64,000 bases of DNA from CAYOSF01 sp964406605 (lineage in GTDB: Bacteria > Chloroflexota > Dehalococcoidia > DSTF01 > RBG-16-68-14): the NCBI GenBank assembly GCA_964406605.1, contig CAYOSF010000010.1, forward strand, positions 124,001-188,000. The letters run 5' to 3'. Below, one piece after another: positions 15,734 to 25,554 of the stretch. The position numbers and the translations under genes are program-made. Below the pieces are notes generated by a model, which did no database searches, had not been told where the DNA came from, and saw only the letters and a program-made list of their open reading frames with translations. Within the stretch, counting starts at the first letter, position 1. Every line of letters begins with the position of its first letter.

Positions 15734-15865
15734 CTACCCACCGGTGCGGTGGGTGTAGCGGAACGGGTTGTTCAGCACATACGTGTACCGGTTCAACAAC
15801 TGCGGGACCATCGGGTCCGGCACCGTGGTGTCCGGCTGCAGGAAGCGGCCGACCCCACGGCGGCC
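15734..15865 (-). pseudogene. RHS-repeat core remnant
   Basis: On the minus strand, between two in-frame TAG codons, about 44 codons read GRFLQPDTTVPDPMVPQLLN followed by RYTYVLNNPFRYTHRTGG. This is the hallmark C-terminal end of the RHS-repeat-associated core (consensus RF.SPD..V.DP..PQ.LNRY.YVLNNP..Y.DPTG). Nothing of the large RHS shell is present, and the final DPTG is altered to HRTG. It shares the frame of the membrane-protein gene just upstream and is separated from it by one stop. A fossil of a polymorphic-toxin/RHS gene. Confidence 0.8.
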
Positions 15866-15868
15866 AGC

Positions 15869-16147
15869 CTACCACGGGATGTCATTCCCCAGCGCCTTGA
15901 CTGCGACGAAGAGAAGAAGTGCGAACAGTGCCCCTCCTACTGCAAGTACCAGGCCGGCCACCAGGGACTCGGCCACCGGTGCGCCATCTGCCAGAAAAAG
16001 GAAGAATGCCATCCCCGTGCCCGTTCCGGCAAGCAAGACCGTTCCTAACCTGACGGAATGCAGGTTGCGGCGCCTTAGCCACGCAAGGAGTGTCAAGCAG
16101 GTCCCCGGAATCACTACCCAGCCGATCAAGAGAAACAGACCTGCCAT
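15869..16147 (-). CDS. Small three-helix membrane protein
   Basis: 92 residues from ATG 16147 (a longer frame starts at 16210 but adds polar, atypical sequence). Three hydrophobic helices: LFLLIGWVVIPGTCLTLLAWL, VLLAGTGTGMAFFLFL and LVAGLVLAVGGALFALLLFV, with basic residues in the first loop. No family recognised. Its stop is immediately followed in frame by the RHS core remnant, so it may have belonged to an RHS locus. Confidence 0.5.
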   Translation of the reverse strand: MAGLFLLIGWVVIPGTCLTLLAWLRRRNLHSVRLGTVLLAGTGTGMAFFLFLADGAPVAESLVAGLVLAVGGALFALLLFVAVKALGNDIPW

Positions 16148-16287
16148 AGCACCTATGTGATCTCGGTTGTAGCTAGCAGCATTCCGGGCAGATCGTCTCC
16201 TGGGCCACATCCAGCGCGTTCAGAGGCGCCTGCCAGGCATTGGCCTCCTGCTGGTTGCCGAGTGCGCCGCATCGCGCGTCCCGCCCG

Positions 16288-17064
16288 CTACAACCCCGTG
16301 AAATCGACCGGGCGCTTCTCGCGGAACGCCTGGATCGCCTCCTTGTTCGCCGGCGACCCGACGCAGAGCGCCATCGCCGGCTCCTCCCGCCTCCGCGCCG
16401 CGACCAGCGCCTCCGCGCGGGTATCGAGCAGCAACTGCTTCGTGCGGCGCAGCGCCGACAGCGGCTGCCCCGCGATCTCCGACGCCAGCTCCAGCGTGCG
16501 GCCCAGCAGCTCGTCGTCGGGGAACGCCGCCGCGGCCAGGCCCAGGTCCACCGCCCGCTCCGCGTCGATCCAGGCGTTGGTGTAGAGCAGCTCCGCGGCC
16601 GGCTGCGGCCCGACGATCGCCTGCAGCAGGTAGCTGCTGCCCGCTTCCGGCACCAGGCCCAGCGAGACGAAGGGCGCCCGGAGCCGCGCCGACCGCGCCA
16701 CGTAGACCGCGTCGCAGTGCAGGAGCATCGTGAGGCCGATGCCCACGCCGACGCCGTTGACGGCCGCCAGCAGCGGCTTGTCGAAGGTGTTCAGCCGGTC
16801 GATGAACGGGCCGAAGCCGTGCGGCTGCCCGTCGTCGTAGGCCGGCGTGTTGCCCATCTCGCTCAGGTCCTGGCCGCCCGAGAAGGCGCCCGGAGCCCCG
16901 GTGATCACGGCCACCTTGACGCTGTCGTCGGCCTGGGCGTCGGCCAGCGCGTCGCGCAGGTCGTCGTACTGCTGGTCGTTGAAGGCGTTGCGCTTGTCGG
17001 GCCGGTTCATGGTAAGCAGGGCCACGCCGTCCCGATGTTCGGAGAGGACTGTCGCTCGGTTCAT
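16288..17064 (-). CDS. Enoyl-CoA hydratase/isomerase family protein
   Basis: 258 residues, full length for the crotonase family, with GGAGG upstream of ATG 17064. TMNRPDKRNAFN, the oxyanion-hole segment AFSGGQDLSEMG and the second oxyanion loop VNGVGVGIGLTMLLHCD are clear; LGLVPEAGSSYLL retains the Glu of isomerase/PaaG-like members. It acts on acyl-CoA thioesters in fatty- or aromatic-acid breakdown. It stands alone, transcribed away from the RHS remnant. Confidence 0.9.
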   Translation of the reverse strand: MNRATVLSEHRDGVALLTMNRPDKRNAFNDQQYDDLRDALADAQADDSVKVAVITGAPGAFSGGQDLSEMGNTPAYDDGQPHGFGPFIDRLNTFDKPLLAAVNGVGVGIGLTMLLHCDAVYVARSARLRAPFVSLGLVPEAGSSYLLQAIVGPQPAAELLYTNAWIDAERAVDLGLAAAAFPDDELLGRTLELASEIAGQPLSALRRTKQLLLDTRAEALVAARRREEPAMALCVGSPANKEAIQAFREKRPVDFTGL

Positions 17065-17183
17065 CTCGATACCTCCGATGCCGGCCGCCGGTCCCCAGGC
17101 GACGCGCTCCCACGGGGGCGGGCCCTGCGCGTCCGAGCCGCCGCGATGGTGGACCGGGATGTCGGGCTATCCGGGGCGGCCCG

Positions 17184-17357
17184 CTACGGCGCGAGCATCT
17201 CCTGTATGGTCTTCCTGATGCCCGCGAAGTAGGCGGCGCCCCATATCTGGGTCTTCTCGAAATAGGATAGGCTCCGCGAGGCCGGGTCGAATACGACGGC
17301 GATCTCGGCGGAGGACATGTGCTTGGGAGGGGCCTCGGTCTTGACCTCAATTCGCAA
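17184..17357 (-). CDS. Possible small protein or C-terminal gene fragment
   Basis: 57 codons between a TGA and TAG, with a possible TTG start at 17357. The product has normal composition (AEIAVVFDPASRSLSYFEKT, then QIWGAAYFAGIRKTIQEML) but no family is recognised and no ribosome site is seen. It could be the end of a lost gene. The remainder of the 17065-17492 gap shows no other feature. Confidence 0.3.
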   Translation of the reverse strand: MRIEVKTEAPPKHMSSAEIAVVFDPASRSLSYFEKTQIWGAAYFAGIRKTIQEMLAP

Positions 17358-17492
17358 TCAGAGAATAGGAGCCCTAGCCACCGAGGGGGATGACCACTCC
17401 AATTCCAATGGCTGTCTCATGGCGCCCTTGTCTTGACCTGAATCACATTGTCGCGGTCCTCCTCCCGGACCCTGGACTGCAACCGTCCCATG

Positions 17493-20072
17493 CTACACCG
17501 GCAGACGAGGAACCACGCCAGCGGTAAACTGTAGCACCAAGGCGGCATCTAGTGCGTTGACGACACCATCTTGATTTGCATCGGCTTGGGCTTGGCACGC
17601 CAATGAGCCTCTTAGTCCAGCTGCATACTGAAGGATGGCCAAGGCGTCCAGGCTCGATACGTCTTCGTCGCAATCTGCATCGCCATAGACGACCATTGGC
17701 GTTGCAGTGGCAGTCGGGGTCGCCGTTTGCGTCGCACCCGCGCTGGGACTGGGGGTCACAGTTGCGGTCGGAGACGCTGTTGGTTGCTCTCCTTTCCCTC
17801 CGCTGCTGCACGTGCTGTTCGCACAGTGGAGGATGACCAGGGCCAAGTTGTTGGCCCGGTCGCCGAACGCAACGACGGGATTTGCATTCGAGTCCAACAC
17901 TAGGGAGGCCCCCAACCCAACGGAACCAAACGTAATCGGCGTCTCAACGATATTGCCCGAAGCGCACGCCAGATCACCGCACGACACAATGGTTAGATCT
18001 CCCTCTCCTGGCTCATGGACTGCTATGACAGGTCTCCCTCCTGAACTGAGGGCTAGTGACAGGCCTCGCTCACTCATAAAGAAACCCCCAGCCCCTCCAG
18101 CCACGACGGTCTCAGACTGATTCCCAGACTCACAGGTGACATCACCGCACCGCAGTAGACGGACCAGTTCATTCTCAACGTCATAATACGCTACTACTGG
18201 AATACCCAGCGGATCCAGAGCTAGGGACGAGAACCCGACGTTGGTGCCTTCGTCTACCGCGATCGCCTCGTTCGGTCCAGTGCAATTGGGGTCCTCGCAA
18301 TGAAGCACGTACAAGTCGCCGTCACCCTCGTCAAATCGCGTGAAGCTCATCACCGGATTCCCATCTTGGTCGATTGCCAGCGAACTTAGCGCGCCAGCTC
18401 CAAGTGGACTGATGGTGTTGCCACTCGAACACGTGGGGTCTCCGCAGTGCAGTAGCACCAGTCCGCCAAGGCCATCGTCATAGCTGACCGCGGGATTCCC
18501 GGATCTGTCAAGTTCAAGTGAAGCTCCACTGCCAAGTTCGTGTTCGGTCGGCGCAACAATTGTATTGCTCCCGCTGCAAGATGGGTCGCCGCAGTGCAGA
18601 ACATTGATCCCACCATCCGCTTTGTACGCCACGACCGGGTTTCCTAGGGAGTCGAGCTTCAGCGACGGTCCCGAACCATCGAAACCAACGATCGTACCGT
18701 CTCTGCAATTGCTGTCGGCGCAGTGGAGCACCCGTATCTCCGGCGAACCTCCTTCTGGGCTGTGTCCATATCCCACAACCGGATTCCCATCTTCGTCGAG
18801 CACGAGTGAGCTCGCGAATCCAAGGGTAGCGCCACCCAGGTCGGGTCTGCTCACCTGGTTGCCCGAAGTGCACCAGGAATCCCCGCAACGAAGTACTTTC
18901 AAGGAGAAGCTCTCTTCAAGTGGGACGAAGGGTCCCGTCGTACCGTCGAAGTAGCCAATTGCAGGATTGCCCAGATCATCGAGTCGCAGCGATGGAGATC
19001 CGAACTCCCCTTCGTCCACCGCGATCATCGTGTTGTCCGCTGCGCAGTTGGTGTCGCCGCAGTGGAGTACTCGTAGCTCACCCGAGACCGAGAACGGTGG
19101 ACTATGGACAAACAGGTATGCGATCACCGGTCGTCCAGCTGCGTCAAGAGCGAGAGACGGACTGCCCCCGGTAGGTCCAAAGGTGTCGGGCGAGGTGATC
19201 ACGTTCTTGGACGTACATGCCGCGTTTCCGCAGTGCACTACTCTCAGCGCACCGAAGCCGTATGCCACTACTGGGTTTCCACTCCCATCGAGAGCCATCG
19301 CCGTACCTGCCCCCCACACATGATTTCCATCCGGGTCGGGCGATGCGATGGAATTCTCAGAAGCACAGTTGGGATCCCCACAACTCAGCACTCGCAGGCC
19401 GGCATCTGTTGACTCGTCGCCCTCTCCCACGTAGCTCACGACAGGATTGCCATCGGAATCCAGCCGAAGATCAGTCGTTCCGCCTGACGCGGCGACGCCT
19501 GGAGAACTCGAAATGTTTCCTTTCGCGCAGTTCGGATCGCCACAATGGAGCAACTTTACAACGTGGTTCGCGCTGTCATAGTAGCTCACCACAGGGTACC
19601 CGGACACATCCAACTCAAGTGAGGAGTATCCGCCTACTCCCCCGGTATCAGCCGTAACTAGGGAATTTCCGGACGTGCAATTGGCGTCGCCACAATGAAG
19701 GATCTTCAATGAGCCGTCGCTTTGGCTGCCATAGCTGACCACCGGCTTGCCTTCAGCATCTAGCTCGATAGAGGTGTCAATCGCGAGGACGGCGGAATGC
19801 GGCGTGGCGATTGAGTTCCCGGCAGAGCACGTCGAATTGCCGCAGTGCAGGACCTTGAGTGCGTTCTCGGTTTCGTCGAAGTAGCTGACAACCGGGTTCC
19901 CAAGGACATCTAGAACCAGCGAGGGCGATGTGCCAACTACACCATCGCTGTCGGGCACCGTAATTGTGTTCCCTCCGGTTCCCCGCGCCACGTCCCCCGG
20001 CAGCAACAAACTCGCCGCCGCAGCGACGGCGAGGATCGCTAAACTAGTGAGTACCTGGCGCCAACAATCCAT
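17493..20072 (-). CDS. Secreted protein with 14 Cys-bearing repeats and a C-terminal dockerin-like pair
   Basis: 859 residues from ATG 20072, six bases after GGAGGG (a TTG at 20090 lies before the ribosome site). After a signal peptide come 14 tandem units of 45-55 residues, each with LxLDxxGNPVVSYYD and a closing LKVLHCGDPNCxSGN; the paired Cys in HCxxxxC probably form a disulfide. A PT-rich linker (residues about 760-790) leads to two dockerin-like calcium loops (GDADCDEDVSSLDALAILQ and ADANQDGVVNALDAALVLQ). Fourteen units would make two seven-bladed propellers. A sister at 34019 has seven. It is probably extracellular, binding or structural; there is no catalytic signature. Confidence 0.8.
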   Translation of the reverse strand: MDCWRQVLTSLAILAVAAAASLLLPGDVARGTGGNTITVPDSDGVVGTSPSLVLDVLGNPVVSYFDETENALKVLHCGNSTCSAGNSIATPHSAVLAIDTSIELDAEGKPVVSYGSQSDGSLKILHCGDANCTSGNSLVTADTGGVGGYSSLELDVSGYPVVSYYDSANHVVKLLHCGDPNCAKGNISSSPGVAASGGTTDLRLDSDGNPVVSYVGEGDESTDAGLRVLSCGDPNCASENSIASPDPDGNHVWGAGTAMALDGSGNPVVAYGFGALRVVHCGNAACTSKNVITSPDTFGPTGGSPSLALDAAGRPVIAYLFVHSPPFSVSGELRVLHCGDTNCAADNTMIAVDEGEFGSPSLRLDDLGNPAIGYFDGTTGPFVPLEESFSLKVLRCGDSWCTSGNQVSRPDLGGATLGFASSLVLDEDGNPVVGYGHSPEGGSPEIRVLHCADSNCRDGTIVGFDGSGPSLKLDSLGNPVVAYKADGGINVLHCGDPSCSGSNTIVAPTEHELGSGASLELDRSGNPAVSYDDGLGGLVLLHCGDPTCSSGNTISPLGAGALSSLAIDQDGNPVMSFTRFDEGDGDLYVLHCEDPNCTGPNEAIAVDEGTNVGFSSLALDPLGIPVVAYYDVENELVRLLRCGDVTCESGNQSETVVAGGAGGFFMSERGLSLALSSGGRPVIAVHEPGEGDLTIVSCGDLACASGNIVETPITFGSVGLGASLVLDSNANPVVAFGDRANNLALVILHCANSTCSSGGKGEQPTASPTATVTPSPSAGATQTATPTATATPMVVYGDADCDEDVSSLDALAILQYAAGLRGSLACQAQADANQDGVVNALDAALVLQFTAGVVPRLPV

Positions 20073-20138
20073 CGATCCCTCCAGTTTCAAGAGTCACTCC
20101 CAACGTGCGGTCGCCTGCCTTCTGGAATGACAATCCTA

Positions 20139-20363
20139 TCACATGCTTGCCTGACCACCAAATTGGAGCACGCTATGAGAGTCCTCACGTGCCATTTCTG
20201 TCCGCAACCGCGCGCTACCAGAAGCTGGCGCTCTTGGAATGCGCGGCGCGCTGGCGAACGTGCGGTCCCCGTGGACCACGTCGCGAGCGCACTCGTAGCC
20301 TTCCCCCTCCAGGCGCTGCAGGACCGTCGAGAGATACGCGCGTGCGTCTTCCTGCTCTGCCAT
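20139..20363 (-). CDS. Truncated hypothetical protein
   Basis: 74 residues from ATG 20363 (an in-frame ATG lies 15 codons upstream at 20408). MAEQEDARAYLSTVLQRLEG and YECARDVVHGDRTFA look like the N-terminus of a small conserved bacterial family; the sequence after that is low-complexity and probably out of frame. Better read as a frameshifted or truncated gene. Confidence 0.35.
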   Translation of the reverse strand: MAEQEDARAYLSTVLQRLEGEGYECARDVVHGDRTFASAPRIPRAPASGSARLRTEMAREDSHSVLQFGGQASM

Positions 20364-20408
20364 ATCGTTGCCCCAGTGTGGTGTGCTGTGACTGACGTCG
20401 AAAGTCAC

Positions 20409-20766
20409 CCCATGCTACGTGCAATCCAGAGCCTCGTCAAGGCGTGCCCCTGCGCGCTCCAGCGTGAAGGCACGGCCGCCTTCGCGGCGGTTGACGGCGC
20501 GGCATCCTGTGCGCTATACCGAGCGCACCTGCTGGGCGGTGGGAGCCAGGAGTGGGAGGAGCGTCATATGGATGCGGTACCGATCACGTTCACGTCCTCT
20601 ACCAACCCCGACAACTTGACAGGCCGCGTTGGCCTAGCCGTGGGGCCCGCCGGGTAGCCGGACGCCGCGAAGAGCAGCCGGGCGCGCCGGCAGTCTGGTA
20701 CTCCTATCCGGCCGTGAGCTGACGTCGTCGCGCGCCCCGCGGCTGCGCCTGTGCGTGAGGCAAGCC
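20409..20766. other. Intergenic stretch without a supported gene
   Basis: All open frames here have arginine- and proline-rich shadow composition. I see no promoter, hairpin or homology that I can defend, apart from the GTGAGG ribosome site (20755-20760) of the following gene. Confidence 0.4.
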
Positions 20767-20979
20767 ATGGGTCCTCCCAAGAGGGCGCTGAAGCGCCGCA
20801 AGGACTCCCCAAACACCAAGGCGGAGCGATCTGAGCCGCCCTGTCCGCACGCGGCGCTCGTTCCCCATTGGGACAGCATCGGGGACATCGGCAATCCAAA
20901 GAAGGTGACCCACTATACGTGCCGGCGGTGCAACGCGACCTTCTCCGTCCAGGAGGGGGCAAGGCTCAGGGCGCGGTAA
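20767..20979 (+). CDS. Small zinc-ribbon-like protein
   Basis: 70 residues from ATG 20767 (GAGG six bases upstream; an in-frame GTG at 20755 precedes it). A basic N-terminus (MGPPKRALKRRKD) is followed by CPHAALVPHWDSIGDIGNPK and YTCRRCNATFS: two metal-ligand pairs, CPH and CxxC, spaced as in small treble-clef or zinc-ribbon proteins. Such proteins often bind RNA or DNA; here the function is unknown. Confidence 0.6.
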   Translation: MGPPKRALKRRKDSPNTKAERSEPPCPHAALVPHWDSIGDIGNPKKVTHYTCRRCNATFSVQEGARLRAR

Positions 20980-21017
20980 GCGGGGCGGGCGGGGCTGAGC
21001 GCCGGACGGCGCCGCTG

Positions 21018-23534
21018 CTATGCTGCTGATTCCTGGATAGCCAGGCCTTCCGCCACGTCTCGGGGGCGGCCGATGTGGTAGCCCTGCGCGTAGTCGGCGC
21101 CGAGCTCTCGCAATAGCTGCACCGTTTCGTCGTTGCCGACGAACTCGGCGATGGTCTTCTTGCCCAGCCCCGTGGCCACCTGCACGATGGCTTGCACCAG
21201 GTGCTGGTCCACCGGGCTGTGCGGCAGGTCACGGATGAACGAGCCATCGATCTTCAGGTAGTCGACGGGCAGGTGTTTCAGGTGGTAGAAGGACGAGAAG
21301 CCGACGCCGAAGTCGTCGAGTGCGAACTGGCAGCCCAGCCCCTTCAGTCGAGCGATCAGGCTCTGAGCTTGGGCGATGTTGGCGATGGCGGCCGTCTCGG
21401 TGACCTCCAGCACCAGGCTCGTCGGCTCGACCGACCTGGCTTCCAGCTCCCGGGAGATGAAGTCGTAGAGATCGTTGTCGGCAAAGGCCTTGCCGGACAG
21501 ATTGACCTCCAGCCGCACCGCTCGTCCCGCTCGACGTTGCGCTGCTATCAGGCGGACGGCCTGGCTGATCACCCACCGGTCGATGGCGTTGATCATGCCT
21601 GAGCGTTCCGCGATTCCGATGAACGAGTCGGCTTCGATCACGCCGTCTTTGCTGCGCAGACGGAGCAGCAGTTCATGCTGGGGTACGCTCCCGCTATGGA
21701 GGTCCAGGATTGGCTGCGCGTAGAGGCAGAACAGCCCGTGTTCCAGGGCGTCCCGGATGCGATGCTGCCACCCGAGCCTGGACTCGACCTCGGCGTGCCA
21801 GTCCATCCCGCCGGCGCAGACACTGACGCGGTTCGGCCCCTGTTCCTTGGCCTGGTACATGGCCAGATCGGCCCGGGAGAGCAGGTCCTCGGGTATCAAG
21901 CCGTGCTCTGGGTACAGCGCGATGCCGATGCTGGCGGTCACCCGGGCCGCGCTTCCGCCGGCCTGGAAGATGTGGCCTTGGATGGAGCTCAGGAGCATGC
22001 CCGCTACCTCAAGGGCCTGCTCGCGGTCGGCGTGGGGAAGGAAGACGGCAAACTCGTCCCCGCCTGCCCGGGACACGATGTCGGAGTCGCGCAGCCGGTC
22101 TCGGAGCAGCCGGGCCAGCCCGGCGAGCAGCTCGTCGCCGGCCAGGTGGCCCAGAGTGTCGTTGATGTCCTTGAAGTCGTCCAGGTCCAGGAACAGCAGG
22201 GCGCCCCCGGTATCGTACCTCTCCGCCAGAGCCAGCTGCGTCTCCAGCTCCTCCTGGAACCGCCGCCTGTTGAACAGGCGAGTCAACGGGTCGTGATTCG
22301 CCAGGTGCACGAGGCGGTCCTCGAAGTGCTTGCGCTCGCTGATGTCCCGCACGACACCGATGAACGCCTCAGGGTTCCCCTCCCCATCGCTGACGAGCGA
22401 GGCGCTGAGTTCGGCGGGGAACCGGCTCCCGTCCTTCCTCAGCAGGCGGTACTCGATGTTCCTGACGCTTCCGGTTCGCAGGGCGGCGGCTGCATTCTCC
22501 GCGGCCCGCTGGCGGTCTTGCGGGTCCACGAATTCCATCGCGCTCCTGCCGATCATGTCGTCCGCGGTTTCGCACCCGTGCACGGCTATTGCCTGACGGT
22601 TGACCATGACGATGTTGCTGCTCAGGTCGGTGAGCGTGATGGCGTCGGGGGACGTCTCAATGAGCGTCCGATAGCGCGACTCGCTCTCGCGCAGCGCCCG
22701 TTCCGCTCGCTTCCGCTCCGTGATGTCTCTCAAAGAACCTTCGATTGCCACCGGCGTGCCGTCTTCCGAGAGCACGAGACGGGCACCCACCGAGGCGTCT
22801 GCCACCCGGCCGTCGCCCGTCTTGAGGCGGACCTCGTAGTCGATGACCTCCCTGTTCTCCACGAGCGTCTTCACGAGGTGTGCCCGGGACTCCGGGTCTT
22901 CGTAGATGTCGAGCACCTGCGTGCCGATCAGCTCGTCGCGTGCGTATCCGTAGCCTTCCACCGAAGGGCTGATTTCCGTGATGATGCCTTCCATGTCCGT
23001 TCGGTAGAAGACGTCCCGGACGTTCTCGAAGAAGCTCCGGTACTTCGCTTCCTGTTCCCTGAGCGCCTCTTCCGCCTGTTTGCGCTCGGCGATGTCGCGC
23101 ACCGCGACAGCTCTCACCGACCGGCCCTCGTACAAGACGGTTCTGCCCCTGATCTCCAGGGGGATCTCAGTCCCATCCTTTCGAAGGCCCTGCACCTCGC
23201 ACGGCTCCTCGCAGCCCGACACGATGTTCCGCCAGACAGTGGCGCGGGATTCTTCCGTGACAAGAGTCAGCCCGTCCAAGCCGACGAGCTCGGCGACTTC
23301 ATATCCCGAGAGCGCAGCCAGAGCCGGGTTGGCGGCCAGAATCGTGCCCCTATCGTGAATGAAGACCCCCTCAGTAGCCGCCTCGCACAGAAGCCTGAGA
23401 CCTTCTCCGTCTGCTCGACGGACGTGGTCCGCTTGTATTCCCTCGGCGGATTCCGAGCCGGACCGCTCGCGGCGACTCAGAATCTCGTTGCCCGCCGGCT
23501 GCCCGGACTGCCTGTCGTGGTGTCCTTCTGCCAT
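21018..23534 (-). CDS. PAS-PAS-PAS-GGDEF-EAL cyclic-di-GMP signalling protein
   Basis: About 838 residues from ATG 23534; the frame is open to 23678 but that part is low-quality. Three PAS domains (about 50-160, 175-300 and 300-420, each ending in a VRDIxERK helix) lead to a GGDEF domain with intact RAGGDEFAVF and an EAL domain. EAL residues are largely kept: ELL in place of EAL, VNLSG, EVTET, LDDFGVG, LKIDGSFI and QGYHIGRP; AEFVGN replaces the usual AEFVE/AEGVE. It therefore probably makes or degrades c-di-GMP in response to a PAS ligand in the cytoplasm. It has no membrane segment, unlike the relative at 30165. Confidence 0.92.
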   Translation of the reverse strand: MAEGHHDRQSGQPAGNEILSRRERSGSESAEGIQADHVRRADGEGLRLLCEAATEGVFIHDRGTILAANPALAALSGYEVAELVGLDGLTLVTEESRATVWRNIVSGCEEPCEVQGLRKDGTEIPLEIRGRTVLYEGRSVRAVAVRDIAERKQAEEALREQEAKYRSFFENVRDVFYRTDMEGIITEISPSVEGYGYARDELIGTQVLDIYEDPESRAHLVKTLVENREVIDYEVRLKTGDGRVADASVGARLVLSEDGTPVAIEGSLRDITERKRAERALRESESRYRTLIETSPDAITLTDLSSNIVMVNRQAIAVHGCETADDMIGRSAMEFVDPQDRQRAAENAAAALRTGSVRNIEYRLLRKDGSRFPAELSASLVSDGEGNPEAFIGVVRDISERKHFEDRLVHLANHDPLTRLFNRRRFQEELETQLALAERYDTGGALLFLDLDDFKDINDTLGHLAGDELLAGLARLLRDRLRDSDIVSRAGGDEFAVFLPHADREQALEVAGMLLSSIQGHIFQAGGSAARVTASIGIALYPEHGLIPEDLLSRADLAMYQAKEQGPNRVSVCAGGMDWHAEVESRLGWQHRIRDALEHGLFCLYAQPILDLHSGSVPQHELLLRLRSKDGVIEADSFIGIAERSGMINAIDRWVISQAVRLIAAQRRAGRAVRLEVNLSGKAFADNDLYDFISRELEARSVEPTSLVLEVTETAAIANIAQAQSLIARLKGLGCQFALDDFGVGFSSFYHLKHLPVDYLKIDGSFIRDLPHSPVDQHLVQAIVQVATGLGKKTIAEFVGNDETVQLLRELGADYAQGYHIGRPRDVAEGLAIQESAA

Positions 23535-23717
23535 GCCGACTGCCTTCAAATGTTGTATCGGTTCCCTCTGACGTGGAATCCAGGCCCGTCCAAGCTGGTC
23601 GGGGGACACAGCGACGCAAATACGGGAAGCGGACGACGGGCTCCGTGGGGCAGCATACGACGCCGCGAGGGGCGTCACGACGACCAGCTACACTGACTCT
23701 GCCCTTCGGGGCTGGCC

Positions 23718-25394
23718 CTACGGGACCGGCGTGGGTGAGCCCTCCGCCTCCTGTATGGCCTCAATGATGTCGCCCGGCCCGGGCCGCCTGGGCTGGATGC
23801 TGAGGAACGGGACGACCTGCTCGGTCATCATCTCATCGACGACGCCGGCATACCGCGGCTCGTCCACGACGTTGTGATCCTCGTCCGGGTCCTCATCGAG
23901 GTCGAATAGCTGGACGGGCGCCTTGGTCTCCTCGTACACGAGCAGCTTGTGGCGCTCCGTGCGAAACATGGCGAAGCCGTAGTTCTCGCTGTGCACCGAC
24001 TCGCGGGCCGCCCCGCCGGCGGACCCCGTCACGCGGCCAAGAAGCGAGATCCCTTCGCTCCCCTTGAGCGCCGGAGCGCCCGCGATCTCGCGGATCGTCG
24101 CGGGGATGTCGACGTGCTCCACCAGATCGTCGATCACCTTGGCCTCCATTCCGCCCGGCGGCCTGACGATCAAGGGCACGCGGACGGACGGTTCGTAGAA
24201 CACCATCTTGGTGAGCATGAGGTGATCGCCGAGCATCTCGCCGTGGTCGCTGGTGTAGAAGATCCACGTGTTGTCGAGGATACCCTTGCGCTCCAGCGCC
24301 GCGATGATGTCGCCGATGCGCTCGTCGATGAGCGTCACGTTGGCGTAGTAGAAGCGGCGGACCTCCTCGACGATCTCCTTCGTCAGCGTGTCGGAGTGCC
24401 CATAGGATTGGAAGGCCTCGATGAAGATGCGCAGCGGTCCGGAGTCGGGGAGTTCGGGCGGCGTGAGCGTCCCCAGCGGGACGTCGCTGCCCCGGTAGCG
24501 CTGGACGTACTCGTCGGGCGCATCCCACGGATCGTGGGGGCCGGGGAACCCCACCCACTGAAAGAACGGCTGCTCGCTGTCGTAGCTCTCGATCCACTCC
24601 GCCGCCCGCCGGCCCGTCCAGTTGTCGATATAGGCGTCGGCCGGCAGCGGGAGGGACTCGGTGTGCCACATGGGCAGGCGGTCGACGAGCTCGCCGTTGA
24701 TCTCCACCTGCCCGCGCCCGTAGCGCCTGTAGGCCATCCACTCCTGGTACGTCTCGTACAGGCCCAGGCTCTCCAGGTAGTCGCTGTACTCGGTGCGGAT
24801 GTTGGCGGCGGCGTGCTTGCCCACCGTCTCGATCGGCTCGTCGAAGCCGAGGGAACTGATGTAGTCGATTCGGTCGCGCGTGTCGGCGACGCCGGCATGA
24901 CGGTAGAAGTGCATCTTCCCCACGCAGCTCGTGTAATAGCCCGCCTCCTGCAGGCTCTGCAGGAACGTCGGCAGCCCGACGGGGACTTCCCACTTGTTCT
25001 CGAACACGCCGTGATCGCGAACGTAGCGCTCCGTGAGGAACGAGGCGCGCGCCGGCATGCAGAGCGGCCCCTGGCAGTAGGTGTGGCTCAACAGCACGCC
25101 CTCTCCCGCCAGGCGATCGAGGTTGGGCGTCTGGACGACAGGGTTGCCCTCGCAGCCCATGGCGGGCGCGCGGTGCTGATCGGCCATGATCACCAGGATG
25201 TTCGGCCGCTCCCCGGCTGACCCCGTTCCGGGAGCCGTGCCCGTCGCGCCGGCCCCCGGTGCTTCGTCGCCGTCGCCTCCGTCGCAGCCGGCGGCCAGCG
25301 CGAGGCCTGCGGCGCCGATCCCCGCGGCGCCCAGGAGCCGCCTACGCGAGATGCGTTCACGCTGAAACCACTGCCAGTAGCTCTTCCTCGTCAC
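23718..25394 (-). CDS. Tat-exported sulfatase lipoprotein
   Basis: 558 residues from GTG 25394, six bases after GGGAGGGAG. The N-terminus has a twin-arginine signal (ISRRRLLGAAG) and a lipobox (LAAGC), so the folded enzyme is exported and lipid-anchored. The sulfatase core shows ILVIMADQHR (metal ligand Asp), CMPARASFLTERY (CxPxR motif; the Cys is matured to formylglycine), GKMHFYRHAG and SDHGEMLGDH with the second metal set. It should hydrolyse sulfate or phosphonate esters outside the cell. No formylglycine-generating enzyme is seen in the window. Confidence 0.92.
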   Translation of the reverse strand: MTRKSYWQWFQRERISRRRLLGAAGIGAAGLALAAGCDGGDGDEAPGAGATGTAPGTGSAGERPNILVIMADQHRAPAMGCEGNPVVQTPNLDRLAGEGVLLSHTYCQGPLCMPARASFLTERYVRDHGVFENKWEVPVGLPTFLQSLQEAGYYTSCVGKMHFYRHAGVADTRDRIDYISSLGFDEPIETVGKHAAANIRTEYSDYLESLGLYETYQEWMAYRRYGRGQVEINGELVDRLPMWHTESLPLPADAYIDNWTGRRAAEWIESYDSEQPFFQWVGFPGPHDPWDAPDEYVQRYRGSDVPLGTLTPPELPDSGPLRIFIEAFQSYGHSDTLTKEIVEEVRRFYYANVTLIDERIGDIIAALERKGILDNTWIFYTSDHGEMLGDHLMLTKMVFYEPSVRVPLIVRPPGGMEAKVIDDLVEHVDIPATIREIAGAPALKGSEGISLLGRVTGSAGGAARESVHSENYGFAMFRTERHKLLVYEETKAPVQLFDLDEDPDEDHNVVDEPRYAGVVDEMMTEQVVPFLSIQPRRPGPGDIIEAIQEAEGSPTPVP

Positions 25395-25554
25395 GCTTCT
25401 CCCTCCCTCCCTGTTACCAACCGCCCGGCTCGGGCACACGCGTGTCATCGCCGCATATCGATGCCTCGAGCGCCCAACGGGAGGCATCGATCGCGACCGG
25501 CTGTGTCACATTCTACGATGTCGGGGCCGGGGGGTGGGAGCGCGCCTGCGCCCC

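Noticed and set aside
21675..23696. Antisense open frame of 673 codons opposite the PAS-GGDEF-EAL gene
   Set aside because: The minus-strand gene has complete catalytic motifs; the opposite frame has no motif and shadow composition.
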